Assembly (NCBI GenBank): GCA_023055355.1
Contig: JALJCS010000004.1
Span: 23,961,744-24,025,743, forward strand
Source of the DNA: Agelaius tricolor
Lineage: Eukaryota > Chordata > Aves > Passeriformes > Icteridae
Reading direction: 5' to 3'
DNA: 64,000 bases
Shown: positions 1 to 15,300 of the stretch, piece by piece
How positions within the stretch are numbered: the first letter of the stretch is position 1
Layout: each line of letters opens with the position of its first letter
Notes under the pieces: generated by a model
What the model saw: the letters and a program-made list of their open reading frames with translations, nothing else
Database searches by the model: none
Told to the model about the DNA's origin: nothing
Translations under genes and position numbers: made by a program

Positions 1-164
1 AATCATGGGAAGAGTATCCATGATTTATCCCTCAGTCACAGAACAACTCCACTCCAGACTGCACAAGGAATGACACTTAAATATCATTACACAGTCTTAA
101 AATGCCTACTAGTCATCATCATCATTTCATGAGAGGCGAAACCAGTTTGATAGAGAAAGCTCAC

Positions 165-307
165 CTTATTGCTTGTGCACCTGGTCGTTGGGTAAATACT
201 GTACTCAAGTCAGTTAATGCAAATTCTATTAGCTTAGGAGTTTGCTTGTTTTCTCTTATTGATATCGACATGCTTAGTAAGTTCACAGAGAACTTCATGG
301 CTTCATA
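165..307 (-). CDS. VPS13A: VPS13A coding exon 17 (last in window)
   Basis: 143 bases encoding residues 486-532 plus two bases. It runs from [20 protein letters not shown] to TQRPGAQAI, the latter a strongly conserved VPS13 motif. Acceptor TCTAG, donor GTGAGC. The next exon is beyond the left edge; nothing in 1-164 reads as coding. Confidence 0.93.
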
Positions 308-3300
308 CTAGACATGCCAAAAAAACAACAACATAGGAGTATAAAATACATTAATATCCATCTTGATACAATTTATGAAGAGATGAAAGCTACAACTAAG
401 TTTGAAACTACTGCTTTTGTGCATAGCTCATACCATAGCTGGTGTAAAAGTCTACAAAGAGGCAGGCTAAACTAAAGAGTAGAGTATCTTACAAATATGA
501 GTCTTTTATATCTTTACCAAATTTTGTGAAAAAGACCCTCTGATGCAGAGGTAGAAAGCAGTTCATCATATCATCCTTGGTATCTCACAATAAGAGGATT
601 TATCAGACTACTTCTGAATGGTTCAAAATGTTGCTCTTTCTCAGTACAATCCTTGAATCATCTCTTTCTTTATATAATATATAATCACTTATTCCACCTC
701 ATCTACTATCACTCATATTTTAGATACAGTGTACTTCCTGAACCTTTATTAAGATTCCCTGGCGCATTTTCTTATAAAGCTTTTGAATATTGTAAGATAA
801 TATATTAATACACTTCAATATTTAAACTACAATACACTACATTTATGATCCTATTCTTGTTAGAGCAAGTAAAAATTTATTTACTACTTCAGAATATCCA
901 AAAGTAAGCTTTGTAACCGCTATACTAAAACTGCATCTAAGGATGCAGAAAACTGGCATGCATTAACTTCATTAAAAGGTATCAGAACAATATTCAAATA
1001 TAGAGACAAAGCTTCAAGTAATTTAAAAGTGATTTCCTATCATCTTTGGAGAGTTTTGTTAGTAGATGAAGCTATACCATATAGCCAGCTATGACTTACT
1101 GATTTTGGAAGGGTTGGATCCACAGCTGTTTCACTATATCCAATTGCTGCATAAAGTTTAGCCTTCTCTTCCTGTGTCATCAGCTGTTCAAGACCTGTCA
1201 CATTTCAAGAGGTTAGTTAAACTGAGTATAGATATCTGAAAAATGCAAATACTGTTGTACACTTTTCTGTGCTTGGTAGCTCTACAAAAAGAGTAGATAC
1301 TGTCAACATTACTGTCCTGAATTAGTAAAAGAAAATACCCTGGGGTTTAAAGCCAAGTCTTACAAATCTAAAGCATGCTTTAAAATGCTCTTATAATTTT
1401 TTCCTGACCTATTCTATTTCCTATCTTGCTAACAACAGAAGCAGCCTTTGTGATTAACTTTCTATGTTCCACAATCTTTACAAGGTGCCTCATATATCCA
1501 ACATACATTGCATGAAATACGCAAATTTTAAAATAAATGCAAGTAATATTGTTTACATTCCATTAACTTCCACTGTATTGAACACAGCTCAGAAGGAACT
1601 ATGGAGGAGTCATAAAATTGTATAACCTCTGTTACATGCAATTAACAATTATATCAGCAAAAGAAAAGGCTAAGAGAAAATGTATACAGTAACAATTTGA
1701 TAACAAGTTCCACTGCTAGATACCTAGGACTCTAATAGATTCCTAGTAACAAAAAGAATACCAGTAAATTATCATACTTGAACCCTTTACTTCTTGGTTT
1801 TTTTCATCCTTTTTTCTACCCGACCAGCTCCATATCCAGCTAAACCAGCCACCAGAATTTTCATCATCCTGTTTTACTCCTGGTCTGTAGATTTTCAATC
1901 CAGCCTTAGCTGCCTTAAATTTAAAAAAGACTCAGGTAAGTAATTTTCTTCATGCTTTTTTATTCATTTTCCTAAGAAAAATATAGACCCAGAGCAACTC
2001 TAACATATCAAAAGATCATTAGACAAGCATTAAAAAGGCAAAATACTTTTATTTAGTTTCCCTTCTAGTCACTTTTTCAAATACACAGTGCATTATTGGT
2101 CCAATTTTATTTTGCATAATAACAATCACCTTTAAGAAAGAACAGAGCATATAAAAGGTCAATAAACATTTCTTACATAGCAGATTTTTTCTCCAGCTTT
2201 CACCAGAAAAATACTCGCAAAATTATATGAAATGGTTTTCTAAAGAATAATTTAAAATACATATATAAGCAATTAAATAGCCATCACAGGCCAAATTTTA
2301 CATTAGCCCTATATTTTTCATTTCAAGATGGATACCCAAAGCAATTAAAAAAGTATTTACTCTCATAATACAGTATTTACTCTAACTATTCCTGCATGTG
2401 ATACATATAGTTAAAATAGTAAGGAAGCCCTCCCTCCTCCCACACTCATTATTTCCACAACTAGTGTAGGATGCCCCATCTGATGGCAGTGATGATTCCA
2501 ATACTGGGTCCTCAAAGGAAGTGTAGACTACATCCAAAATTGATCACTGAAAGTCATGGGGATGGCAAACAAACATCAAGTGATCCAAGAGACAAATTTG
2601 TTCTCAGAATTATAGTGATCCACACAAACTAACTTTCTTTGTGACTAATACAATCCAAAAATATACAATCAGTTGCAGATAAGCCCTACATTTAAAGATA
2701 CTCTAGTGGAAGTGAGACAGGAATCCCTTCTCAGCATTCACATTCTCACATCCCTTGTCAGCATTCTGCAACACAATTAGGAAAAAAACCAGCTGACTAT
2801 AAATCAGTACTCTGTAGGGACTTGTCACATCTACATACCTATTGGACAAAGGAAGGCAGAACTCACCACAAAAATGTAAAGGCTTCTGGATTTATACTAT
2901 TGACTCATCTCAGAGAGATGATGCACAATGTCAATTTAACAACACAAAGCTACAAGAAGCTTGAATAAAGTCGTCAAAAGTCCTCTTTATAAAGGTTATA
3001 AGGTTATAAAGGTTAACCTTTATAAAGGTTACCATATCAGCAAGCAGATGTTACAAAGTGAATGACCCAAATAAAAAATGGACAGGCCTTAGAAAAACTA
3101 TGGTTAAATCTGTGAGATTACAGATTTCTGGGATACTGAGGGGTTGGTGCTGAAGGACAACTGCCATGTAGAATAAGTGATGTTTAAAGCTATGACTCTT
3201 TCACATGTCTGAGGCAGAAGCAGGCACCAGAGCCCAGGGAAAGAAAGACTGCAAAGAGAAGCCACTTCTGCAAAGATGAAGAAAAAAAAAATCTGTGCAG

Positions 3301-6300
3301 TATAGGAACTACAAAAATTTGCTGAACAATCTTCTTAAACTTTCCCTCTTCTCCATTTACATTGGTTAAGTAATCAATGCAGTCATAGACTTAAAGCTTA
3401 ATCAGCAAGGTAACTATTTTGACTAAAAGAGAGAACTACCTGAAAGATGGGTGTAGCCAGGTAGGTCAGCCTCTTGTTACTTCTCTCAAGTAACAAGCAG
3501 CTGAACATGCAGAAATAGCCTCAAGTTGTGCCAGGGAAGGTTTTTATTGGCTGTTAGGAAAAGGATCTTCACTGAAAAGGTTGCCAAGCAAAGCAACAAG
3601 CTGCCCAGGGATGTGGTGGAGTCACTACCCCTGGAAGTATTTAAAAGGCACGTAGATGTGGTGCTCTGGAACATAGTTTACTGGTAGACTTAGCAATTTT
3701 CTGTTAATAGTTGAACTTGGTCTTCCAGGTCTTTTCCAACCTAAACGATGCCATGACTCTATCCTGCGTTCTTACTGAAGTAAATCCTAGAAGTCTCCCC
3801 TAAGTTGAAAGGACAACATTTCTCAAGCTGATACAGAGACTTGATGCTTAGCTACTGAAGCTGAAGCTACTATTTGGTACTTCAAACACTTGTGATAAAA
3901 AAGTAAAAGTGGTCTGAGGTTTGGAATATAAAGTTCTGGTTACAAAGCTGCCCGAAAATCAGCACTGTGATCATGAACGTGATTTCTGAGGAGCTTGATT
4001 TCATGGTCTAGATAAAAGGAAGCCCTTGAAAGTCAACTCTTAGGTATGCTTTTAAGAAACAGAGAAGCTTCACAAACAGCAGGATCATTTGCCTGGCTTT
4101 ACTAAGCCCACATCTAATGGGTGCTCCTTTAAATACCTGGCAGACCTAAGGCTAACTGTCAGGATACCGAAGTAATAGTAGATTTTTCTCTTCTAAGACC
4201 TTTGAATCTTTTTCAAAGGTATAACCTGATAACAACACAACAGATGCATCCTGGCAGATAGATGGAGACAGAACACAACTTAAAATCACTGTGACCTGAT
4301 TGTCAATACTATGAAATATATTCAGATAATCAGCCAGCACATCTTTCAAGATGTACTTCTAACATTTTTCAAATGCAAGACTAAAAGCCCAAACAACTGA
4401 AAATTCATCTTCTTGCAACCTACTTCTAAATGTTACAGAAATGTATCTTAAAACTCAGGATTTGAAGGTACTCAGGAATGCAATATGACATTACCTTTGT
4501 AAGCAGCAAAATCACACCGGGGGAAGGAAGAACAAAACTAGATAGAAAATATTCCAGAATTTCCATCAACTTGCAAAAAGTTGAAGGAAAAAGATAAAAC
4601 CAAGACAAACTATACACTGCAAGATAAGACTATTCCAAAATCAAATGAGAACTAAACCAAAACTACCTCTTGAAAAGCACTCCAGTTTGGACAAACTGAA
4701 GGCAAACAGTCATGAATGTTTCTTCTGGTTCTGTTAGAGCCTGGATAATTGGAACACAAGCATTCAAATGGGGGTGTACATACAGACAAATAGAAGGAAA
4801 AATCAAGTTTACAGATTCCTCTTCAGAGTTTTGGGTTAGAAACACAATATCTGTGACTGGAGCAATTGCATTTATACTATATTTAGTATACTTCACATAC
4901 CATAACAAAAAAAAAAAATCGAATTGCTTTCAAGCACTGCCACAAGCGGTAACTGAGCTTTATAAAGTTTAATTATTAATTACTGTCTTCTTTCAGATTG
5001 TAAACTTCTTATTCTGCTTACTTTTAGGTGCCTTAATTCTTAATGGAGAAATATCACAGATTTCAGGAAAACTACAATATTTCACTTCAGTGACCTAGAA
5101 AGACACTCAGACACTGTATGTATAACTAAGCAGTACATTAATGTAGGAAAACCAAGGCTAACAAATTAGTTGTAACTACTCAAGTCACATTATCTTGCCT
5201 AATTGCACTAATCTTCTTAAATGTATTCTGTATTTGCTGTACTCTAAGTAACACTTGCCAAGAGAAACACTGCATCTCTTCTCAAAGAGTCAACATAGTA
5301 CAGGTGATCGCTCAATATAACACAGTTTCATGAAAAAAAGGAATAAACTAATAGTCTAGGCTGCTGTGAGGAGGGACAGCTTTGGGTGTGTTTCCATTTA
5401 ACTTCCATCATCCTTTGGCCACATTCTCCACACAGATCTTTCCCAACAGAAACAGAAAGGGATTTATCCAAGATCAGTTCATTTTGAAGGAAGAGCATAT
5501 GGAGTTATTTAATTTTTGTTTAATTACAAGCTGAAAAACTAACTATACCTTATAATAAAAAACCATGAACAAGGAAAATTGAAAGACTGTATTGTACACA
5601 ATTCAATCACCATAGCTAAAAAGCGTCTGCCTAAAATCTCCACAACCTTATGTTTCAGTTATTCATAGACTCATTTAAATGATGCAATTTTACCTCAACT
5701 TCTGCTTGTTGCCTTGCTAAAGTGATGTTAAAAATATCCAAGGTCTTTTCAAATTCCTAGAAGAGAGATGAGACATTATTTTTGACAATTCAACAATTGT
5801 TACATTCCACAGCTCAGTTTTACAGGAAACAACAGCAAGCACTTCAATTCGTGCAATCCAAGTTAATTCACTCAATCTGAAAACTTAAAACAAACCTGGA
5901 AAAGAATAGCACACCAGCTTAAGATGTTTTTCTTGCAGTTTCTAATTTAAAGATTCACCTCATGTATTTGTTAATACTACTAACAAAGAAAGGTAGTGAC
6001 AAGTTGCAAATATGGCCACTGAAAATTTTATTTTAACTTAGAAGCGACTGAGGAATATCTTAACATTTAAGTTTGAACAAGTATCAAGATGAACAATATT
6101 TAAGCCTTCAACAGAAAGTTACTAACCTCCAACAACTTTAAGATTTCTTCACTAGGTTTTTTTGATGTTATCTTTGTTTTATACAACTCTTTATAGTTCT
6201 TCACTTGCTTCCTATGATGTGAAATATGTTCCCATGACCACATTTGGAGTTTAGGTTGAACATTTACTTTAAGGATGCCATCAATAACATATTTCCACCT

Positions 6301-9300
6301 AAAAGCAAAGACAAATGTATAGCTTATCTTTCTTTTCATATATTGAAAAGACTCCTATAGCTTTGCAGACTCTCACTTAATACAAATTCAAGTTGTCAAG
6401 AGCGAAATCCCCTGACTAATAGCATACTTCTGAGCCGAGAAATCTAAGAATTTTACTCTCTTTTCCCCATACAAAGTTGACAGATTGCTGTCAAATCTAT
6501 GCATGCATGTGTGAGAGTAATAAAAATATATTTTTAAGGAATCTTCTGAAAAGAAATCAAATCCTTGCCATCTGTGTTGCAAAGGTTTGCCTGTTTTTAG
6601 GTAATAGCTATGTTTTTGTAGAGCTACCTAACATGCAACAGGGGGGCTTTCACCTAAACAAATTAATGACACAAAAATACTCTCAGACTTAAGTTCCTGA
6701 TAATGGTCTTTAAGAGTGCAATCACAGGTTTTCAAATATTGTGTCCACAGTTTTGGTTTGATGAGGTCCTCATCAACTTCCTACAATACTAGCTTAAAAA
6801 GAATTCTAACAAAATACTTCCTTTCAGAATGAAATGAGTTCTAACCTCCTTAAGAAAGAAGCAATTCCTTGGTAATTATTTCAGGTTAATGACTAACGAA
6901 TTATTTTCAAAGTCTAAGGTTACCTACCATGTCTTGGCGTTGTTGTGCACTGGAACATCAGGTCTGTACTTCCTATATGGCAGATTTCGAGTCATCATAT
7001 CAATAGACTCAAGAAGCTCCATAACACTGAAGTACTAGGCAAACAAATTCAAACTGAGCATTATTATCTTTCTGAGAATAACAGCTATCAAGCTTCTCTT
7101 TGAAGAGAAAAGCAGTTTCAAAGAAAACCAAGACTAAGTTAATAGATTCTACACATACACTATAAAATTTCAGACTACCTTTCTTAATTCTTGCAAACTA
7201 ACTTTTTTACTACATTACATATAACTTCAGAAAAATAACTGGTACCTGTGGCTTATTGAATTCAACAGTTATATCCTGTAAGTTTACATCTAGATCTATT
7301 TTCGGTGATGAAAAGTCAACATCAGATCGAGGATTCATGAGGAGCTTGGCTTTAGCTGAAATGGGGCGGAATACTAAAAAATACAAGTTGATATAAAAAG
7401 TGCAATTAAATTATTTCAGACTGCAATAAATTATACATATACTTATCTTAAATTATGCCAGACTATTGGTTTTAGAATGCTAGACTTGAAAAACATGAAC
7501 TGCACCAACACAACTTAAAATAGAATACAATCTCAATTTTCAGTTTCACTCTGGCAACATTTACCAAATTTTGCAGAGCACCACCACAAACTTTCCTGTA
7601 TGCTGAATTACATACAGATGTTTCAATAAATAGTTTACATTTATAACAAATGGGATCTTTTTTGGTTCTGATACACTTATAGTACAAGACAGTTCCAAAT
7701 ATAGCATTTATTTCACTATAGGAACTCTTACTTCTTAAGATTTTGTTGTTGTTGTTGCCATTACAAATGCTTTACTCTTTGATAAATTATACTCACAGCA
7801 ATGGTTAAAACCAAACACTCCATATTTCTAATTTGAAGCCCAAGTAAGCATAGAACAAAATCAATATGCATTCTAAATAAAAGTGAGGCAGAAATATTTT
7901 ATCTCTTCCAGTTTGGAAATATCAGGCTTTTGAAGCCCTGTTTAGTTCAATATTTTCATCTGTTTCAGCAAACAGTAAGAATTTTTATATTATCTGAGTT
8001 TGAGTAAATCATTTTTTTCAAATATGATTTCTTTCATCTCAGCAAAAATACTGATACATTACCTATATATCCAATATTCCAAATTCTCTGAAAGGTTCAT
8101 AGTAGCAGAAACATGCATTTTTGCAAGAAAAAACTGTGAAACTTTTAGCTACACCTCTATATGGTAGCATTTCAATTAATTTTCTCCCCGTACTTAGCTT
8201 CCTAAAGTTCTTTTTTTATGGTTCTTATATATAAGTATAATGTTTGTTTACTTGTTTGTGTATTTAAGTATAATATTTGTTTATTTACAGGAAGTGATAA
8301 AATTAGACTTCATGCTTATTACCTTGCTATCAAAGTTTTAGACTTTTAAAGACTTGTCCCAAATGGGACCAAATTTGCATTTACCACAGTACACCACCAT
8401 GGTCAGCATCTCTGATGGCACTGCTGAATTTTAAGAGAGTACATCTTGAATCCTAAGCTTTACATACACCCATTTTGAACTTACTTACCACATAAAGACT
8501 TAAACAATTTATAATGTTTAATCTTGTTTTCCTGCAAAAAGAATCAAATCCAGCAACCAAAAAAGAGGGGTAAGGAACTGGAAGGAATTACTAGATAGTT
8601 CTCTGTCATTTAACATAGAGACTCTTTTAGGGGAAGGTAGCAGCATAAAACTGACAGTGCCCTTTTTAACCCTGGCTATAGTGAACTGAGGACTTTCCTG
8701 CTGGAGAACAAGCCACTTTCAAGGCCATTCAGACTTGTGAACAGTTTTTAAACAGTCACACAGATACACATGATTCCATGCAATGGAAAGCATACTATCA
8801 TCATTTTTGAGTGATGCCAATGTGATTTTCAGACTTAAGTAAGTAATACTCAAAGCAATACAACTTGCAATATTCCCACTTAAAAAAAAAAAAAAGAAAT
8901 TAATGTTTCAAAGTTGTGTGATTACTATTTCTACCTCACATGGAAGAAAGATAGTTTGCATAAAGCAGGTGACCTCAAAAACATACTCAAACTAATCTGA
9001 ATTCACCCAGACTTACATAGTGCGTATGTTGTTGCTAAACTTCTTAAATAAAGGAATTAATCAAAAGATGTTAACAATGGAATCTATGTTACGACATTCC
9101 ATTAGAATGATACGTGACTCAAGACTCACTTTTATCAAGACTTTTTTTATATACCTAAACAATACAGTATTCACAGTCAGAAACACAGTTACTCTTCCAG
9201 GCTTAAACTGCACTCCTTAGTAAGATTTTTGAGTAACAGCCAAAGTGACAGCCACTGAGATGAAGTAAAAATTACAATTAAAAATTAATATTACAATTAA

Positions 9301-12300
9301 ATAACACTTACCAAAATCATAACCATCTGGAATCATGTTGTGGCTGGCAACTCCCTGTTTTAAGTTAACCTACACACGCAATGGAGTGAACAGTAAGTTG
9401 CATTTCTATTTCCAGATAAAGTTTTTAAAGTACAAAATATTGGCATTTTTAAACAGTTCTCAGATAATCCCTCTGACTCAAAGCAAAATTCAAAGTACTC
9501 ATTTATGTTTTTAACAGAATGATATGTCTGTATTTAGCTAATAAAAATCACTGAACAGTGGTAAGATGACTGTCAAGTGTCTAAATTGTGTTACTGGCAC
9601 AAGACTGGCTTTTTTAACTTTTTCAGATGAGCATTATACTTCCAGCACATAACATATACTGTTTTTAACATAACATGCCTTAACATATACTGTTTTTTCC
9701 TAAAAAAAGCTTTTAGTTACAAACAATTACCCAGGACATTGACATAAAAAGCATGTGAAGCATGTTCTCTGCTTCCCAGTTTCAACTAGAAGACTAGACA
9801 CACTATCTTACCAATGATTCTTCCCAACCACCGTGGTAGAACATCTCTGATTTCACATTCCAATAAGCAAAAAGGTTATCCAGTCGCACAAGCTGAAAAT
9901 ACAACAGAACATATGTATTGGTATCCACAAGTTTTAGATTAATAATTTGGATTTCACAAAGTCTGGATGAATAAAAATATTCAGAATGTTACTTTTGCTA
10001 TAGAGTCTACACAGTTACATGTTTTCTTGATCTTAGTTTCTGAAACTCTAACGCAGCTTGTTTTATTAGCAAGTCTTTCTTAGCATACTGTCTACACTGT
10101 ACCTTGTGGAACAACTTGGCAGTTTCATCATGTAAACACGGATTCCAATTCTTATCTGAGGTCTGAAATGAGAATTAAACAAAAATACTCCAGTATCTAT
10201 AATTCACCAACATGTTACAACTGAAACAAACTACAAAAAATGACAGTAACATCATCGTAATTAAATGCCATGGAAAATAATGGAATACTATCTTCTGATT
10301 TAAGATGATTAATGCATCACTTTAAGTGAAAGCTTGAAAAGGCTACTTCCTCCAAAAATATGTACATGTATGTACTCTGATAGGCTGCACACAAGAACCA
10401 AAGGTACTCTAAGATTCTGCTTTCATTATTGGAAACTTTTTTCCTTTACACCAGTAATATTTTTCGACAGGCTCTTTGGACAGAGATAAACAAGGGACAG
10501 AATTCATTTATAATTCTGGAAGCAATCAATTTTAGTTTGAGCCTAAAGAAGACCCTTTAATGTGCTAGGAATAAGCATTCACAAAACCAGCATTTCATTC
10601 AAGAAAGTATATTCACTTAGGACATATTTTCTTTAAAACTAGCAGTTAGACAGCAAAAACTACTGAATCAGAGCAACTCAGCAACCAACATACTGATCCT
10701 ACTACATGGTCTTCCTGAAAAAAATTGTGATTACTACTCTAAGCACCTTGTGCAGTTCACAGATCAAAAAAAAAATTAGCTCCAGTTGAGCTAAAAATAT
10801 GACATCTTTTTTTTTAATTTTTCCTTTCCCACCACTTCCTGTTATCAGGCAGTAACTTCCTTTCTTGGAGCTCAAGTCAGTTTCAGTAAAATATTCAGAA
10901 TGAACAGCCCAAATATAGTAAAGTGTATTGGAAACCATACCACTGTACATTGCTGATACTTACAGGTGTATTTTCCATTAGACAGTATGCTACCAGAAAG
11001 CACAACACACAAAAGCACAACTTCACCGATTGGTATATATTAACATGTTTTTCAGATAAAAAGTGAGAAATAACATTACCTGCAAACTTAGATTCTGAAG
11101 TGAAATCCCAAATGACAAGGGGTTATCACGATTTGTGATCTAATAGAACACAGGAAAAGACAAAAAAATAATTATTTCATACTCTATAAGCATATATTTG
11201 GCTAAGAATTTAAGTATCTTTACATTTTGTCCAAGCTTTTTTTCAGCTTGTTTGGGTTTTTTTATCAAACTAATAAAAGTCCACAACTTTACTAGTATTC
11301 TCGCAAGATAAAAAGCAACTAGAAGAAATCAGACAGGTTCCCAATTTCATGTTACAGTGCACAACCACTTATGGTAAGATATACAAAAGCACTTACATCA
11401 TCTTCATAGCGAATATGGATGTTGGAAATTTTCAGCTGAAGATTTTTGATGACCTGAGTAACAAGCTTTTCTACAAAAGTGTCTTGTTTCTCTTCTTTTA
11501 CTTTATCTATGTTAAAGGAAAACAATTTAATATTTTGTTTACATTCCAATATTTTTTTAATTAGACAAAACAATAACACAATACATTTAGCTTAAGTGTT
11601 TTCTATTATATTATACTCCAGTTGTATAGAAACATGTTTGCTCTGTATAATCTACAACACTTACATTCTCAGATCAGGTGGTTTCCTAACTTTACTAGCC
11701 GCAGAGCGAAGAATCAGGTAGTTCAAAGTATGACCAGCACCCACCAATACTCTAAGGGAGCAAGTCATACTTCTTGGAAGTACCAGAAGTTGAATTTAAA
11801 AAGATTAGAATTTGCATGTAATGAAGAACAAATTGTAACAAACCTTTCAAAATCTGTATTGGTAAAAATGCTTTGACACTGGAAACAAACTCTTTCTTAT
11901 GAAAGAGGAAAGAAAATGTCAGATGACATGTGATAAAAAAGCAGTATTTCAAAAGCCTAATTTATATCAGATCACATCAACGCTCAAAACTTTTTATTTT
12001 CAGAATGAATGCTGGTTCTGCAATACTGATGGCAATTATACCTAAAAAACCATAACTAATAGGTTTTTAAGCAACAAGGAAAAAACAAGAATCTAGAAGA
12101 CATTGACAAAATCTGCATCTTTCTGGATTAAAGTAAAGAAAGAAGCAGCATCACTTTCATTAGCTTTTCCCACCTTTACCTCGGTCAGCTATCTTCTGCT
12201 TTGCTTCTTCTATTCTCTGCAATTCCCTTTGTCTTGCTTCCAAGAACTGCTTGGCTTCTTTTTCAGCATCATATTTTATGGCTAAACACATAAAGTAAAA

Positions 12301-15300
12301 ATGCATAATACCAAAAAGCCTTATATATATTTTTTTTAAAGATACTGTTTCAAAAGCTGTAATTTTTATGTTTTTGTAACAGTTACATATAACAATTACA
12401 TAGCAAAAAAATTAGATTATGAAACCTATTATTCATTCCACCCCATTGTTTAACTGTAATTGCTGAAAGTATCTACTAAGAATAAAGCTCACAAACACAG
12501 TATAAACCCATTCCAGATAATTCTGAAACCCCACCAATCCACAGTCACTTCTTCCTATACATTAACTTACTGGCTGTGGGCACAATAAGCAAATAAACTC
12601 CATCAAGGACTGCCTCAACAGGTTGAGTATAAAGGTTTTGCCATGGAATCTGTAGGTTAAGTTGACCTACAAACACAAAAGAAAAAGGTTGAAGTATACA
12701 ATTAAATAGCTGGCTGGAAAAGAAATGCAAAGATAATTGATATTAAACACAAAATCTCTTTAACAATTATTATACGGGACAGAAATTACCCCAGTGCTCT
12801 TGAGGCAAAAGATGCCTCAGTTGAGTTGTATTTTCTTACACAATACACAAAAACTATGAGATGTTTTTCTGCGAGTAGAACTATCAAGTCTACAGACTTT
12901 CTTTATTTCCTTGAAATACATTCCTCCCTCTTAACAGCAATGTTTTCCTCCTTGAAAATCCACTGCAGCATCTTCAGAAATAAGAAAAGCACATGGGCAG
13001 CTCACACATCATCAGTCAGCTAAATACTAGGTTTTGTGAACACAGGGATCATGAGGTTAAGTTCCTCCCAAGTGCAAAGTTTAATAAAATACTAAATCAG
13101 TCACAGAAAACACATTATTCCAGGGTCGATTTAAAGGAAACATATGGCTTTAGACTTAGTTTAGTTTAAGAAACCACTTTTACAAGAAAACAAGAAAACT
13201 TTTAAAACTTTTAAAACTTTTACACTTCAACAAGAAAACTTTTTATTTTAGCAAAAACAAGGAAGGAAGGAGATGAAAAGGCAGGTGAAAGGTAAAAATC
13301 AGTTGTGGAGTCTTGTTAAGACAAGGAACAAGATCCAGTCCTGCCCAATTGCTCATCTTTGCTGTGTTGGGCTATTTTCTCATTAATATTGAGATGATTA
13401 AACAAGACTCCAGTATACTTTATTGAAAGGAGCTTCCTCAAAGTTTCTTTTCAGAAGAGACAACTTCAGAGTGCACAAAGTATACATATAAATCAACCAA
13501 CATATGGAAATTACTTGCTTAGGATGCCTAAAGCCACCTTCAAGGAAAGGTAGTACTTATAGAAACTCCTGCATGTGTACAAGATAAAATGAAACTTACT
13601 AATATGTCCTGCTTTAACTTTAAATGGCACATCCAACTGACTCTGAAAGAAAGAGGTTTAGAAAATTTAAGCTCAATTCAGCAACTTGTGATATGTTCCA
13701 ATGCAGGAAAAGGCATCATGATAACCTTAACAAACTTACCTGTCAACCAAAAAAAAAAAAAAGTCAGTATAATGGATAAGCAAGCATTTGGTTACCAATT
13801 TAGACTGTTATGCTATGTTAGGCTAAATACATTCCCAAAAACAAAGTTCTAGCTTCATGAGCTAAAGCAAAAACAAAGGTCTTTCAGTATTGCTCTTGAC
13901 CTAAGCACATTCCTTTAGCAATTGCTGAGAGCTCTCTTAGAGGGTAAAAAAATGTATACACTTTGCCCTTTAAATTTAATCTCAAATTAATCAAATAATC
14001 TATATAAGTGCAGAGAAAGCAAGTCAGTAAGCCTTCACTTAAAAGAAAGTGTGCTCTAAAATAAGAATTAAAAAATGCACAATAAACCCATTAAGCCCAT
14101 TAAACACAGAAAACATAGCTCAGGAATAATTTTTGCAAGTATTATTGTAATTTTCACTAGCTTACCAGTGCATTTTCTTTAATTTCCAGATTTTTCAGTG
14201 CTACAGCTCCTAAAAGAAAAGAAGCCAACAAGAAAAACTGGAATAAGCAAAGTAGTACACACTGCAAGTCCCAAAGTCTGAATCAGTGGGTTACAGAAGC
14301 CTAGAAGACAAGGGGCCTAATGTACATCTCAAACACAAATGAAGGACAGCAGTGGAGTCAACCAAGTTGGTAAGAACATGTCATGAGAAAGAATGGGATG
14401 TGGCAGGAAAAGGTAGCCATACAGACATAAGCCAGAACTCTTCTGGGACAAAGGTCTATGTTCTGGCTCCTGAAATAGAGCATAGATCAAGGAATGAGGT
14501 CAAGAAGTAGGCATAGACTGTCAACCTAAGTTAAATCCAGTATGGAGGGAAGATCTCTGACCCATTTCCAGAAAGGTCTAGAAGAACAAACTGCAAATGA
14601 TAACTCACTTGCACAGTAAACAAGCAAATTAGCTCCACAGCACAGAAATCTTAACTGTGTAAAGGTACCCAGAATCAAACCTGAACACACATGTGCCCCA
14701 GGACCCTGGACACTCCATCCGCTGCACTGATGCTGGAGTCAGGACTGCCAATGCTCCTTCCTTTCTTTCTCTGTACCACAATTTAATCTCTGTGTGTCTC
14801 TCCTCTCTTTCACCCATCCCTTATCCAAGACTTACTACCACGTGTTTATACTACAAGGGACTAATTTACACCAACTTCCACACTGTGTGTACAATTTATT
14901 AACAAGACTTCTTAAGTTTTTACAGACACACTAACTTCTGCTGTTCCTTTTTGACCACAGGTATCTACAAATTTTTGTTGCTCCTTCTCCTTCACAGTGG
15001 GGCACCCCAGTGGTCCATGACCTATGGCTTCCAAAACTTCCACTGTGGAGAGACCCACAGCCTGCATATCAAAAATCCATGAAAGATGATTGAGACCATG
15101 AAAGATGATTAATCATTTCACAAAATAATATCCAAGATTGTCTCATGGCACTTGCATGTCCATGAAAATAAACTAAAATTACTCAAAGTAAAGATGCTGG
15201 AAAATCCTGTCTCAATTTTGAAAGAACCCATTTTGAAATCTAAAGTTAGCCTCTTTTTCCTCAACCATCTGTTTCCTATCCTTGTAGAAATCTAGCAACA

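Larger units (their letters stand above)
1914..5693 (-). other. VPS13A intron 14
   Basis: 3.8 kb of AT-rich intron. It holds one CR1 fragment (3465-3765), a TTATAAAGGTTA triplet repeat with a palindrome (2987-3031), and a short A run near 4907. Nothing else was recognised. Confidence 0.7.
9370..13599 (-). other. VPS13A introns 3-9 (between the exons in this interval)
   Basis: The introns between exons 3 and 10 are 220-930 bases long and AT-rich. A short CTTTTAAAA tandem lies near 13198-13222. No mobile element is recognised. Confidence 0.6.
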
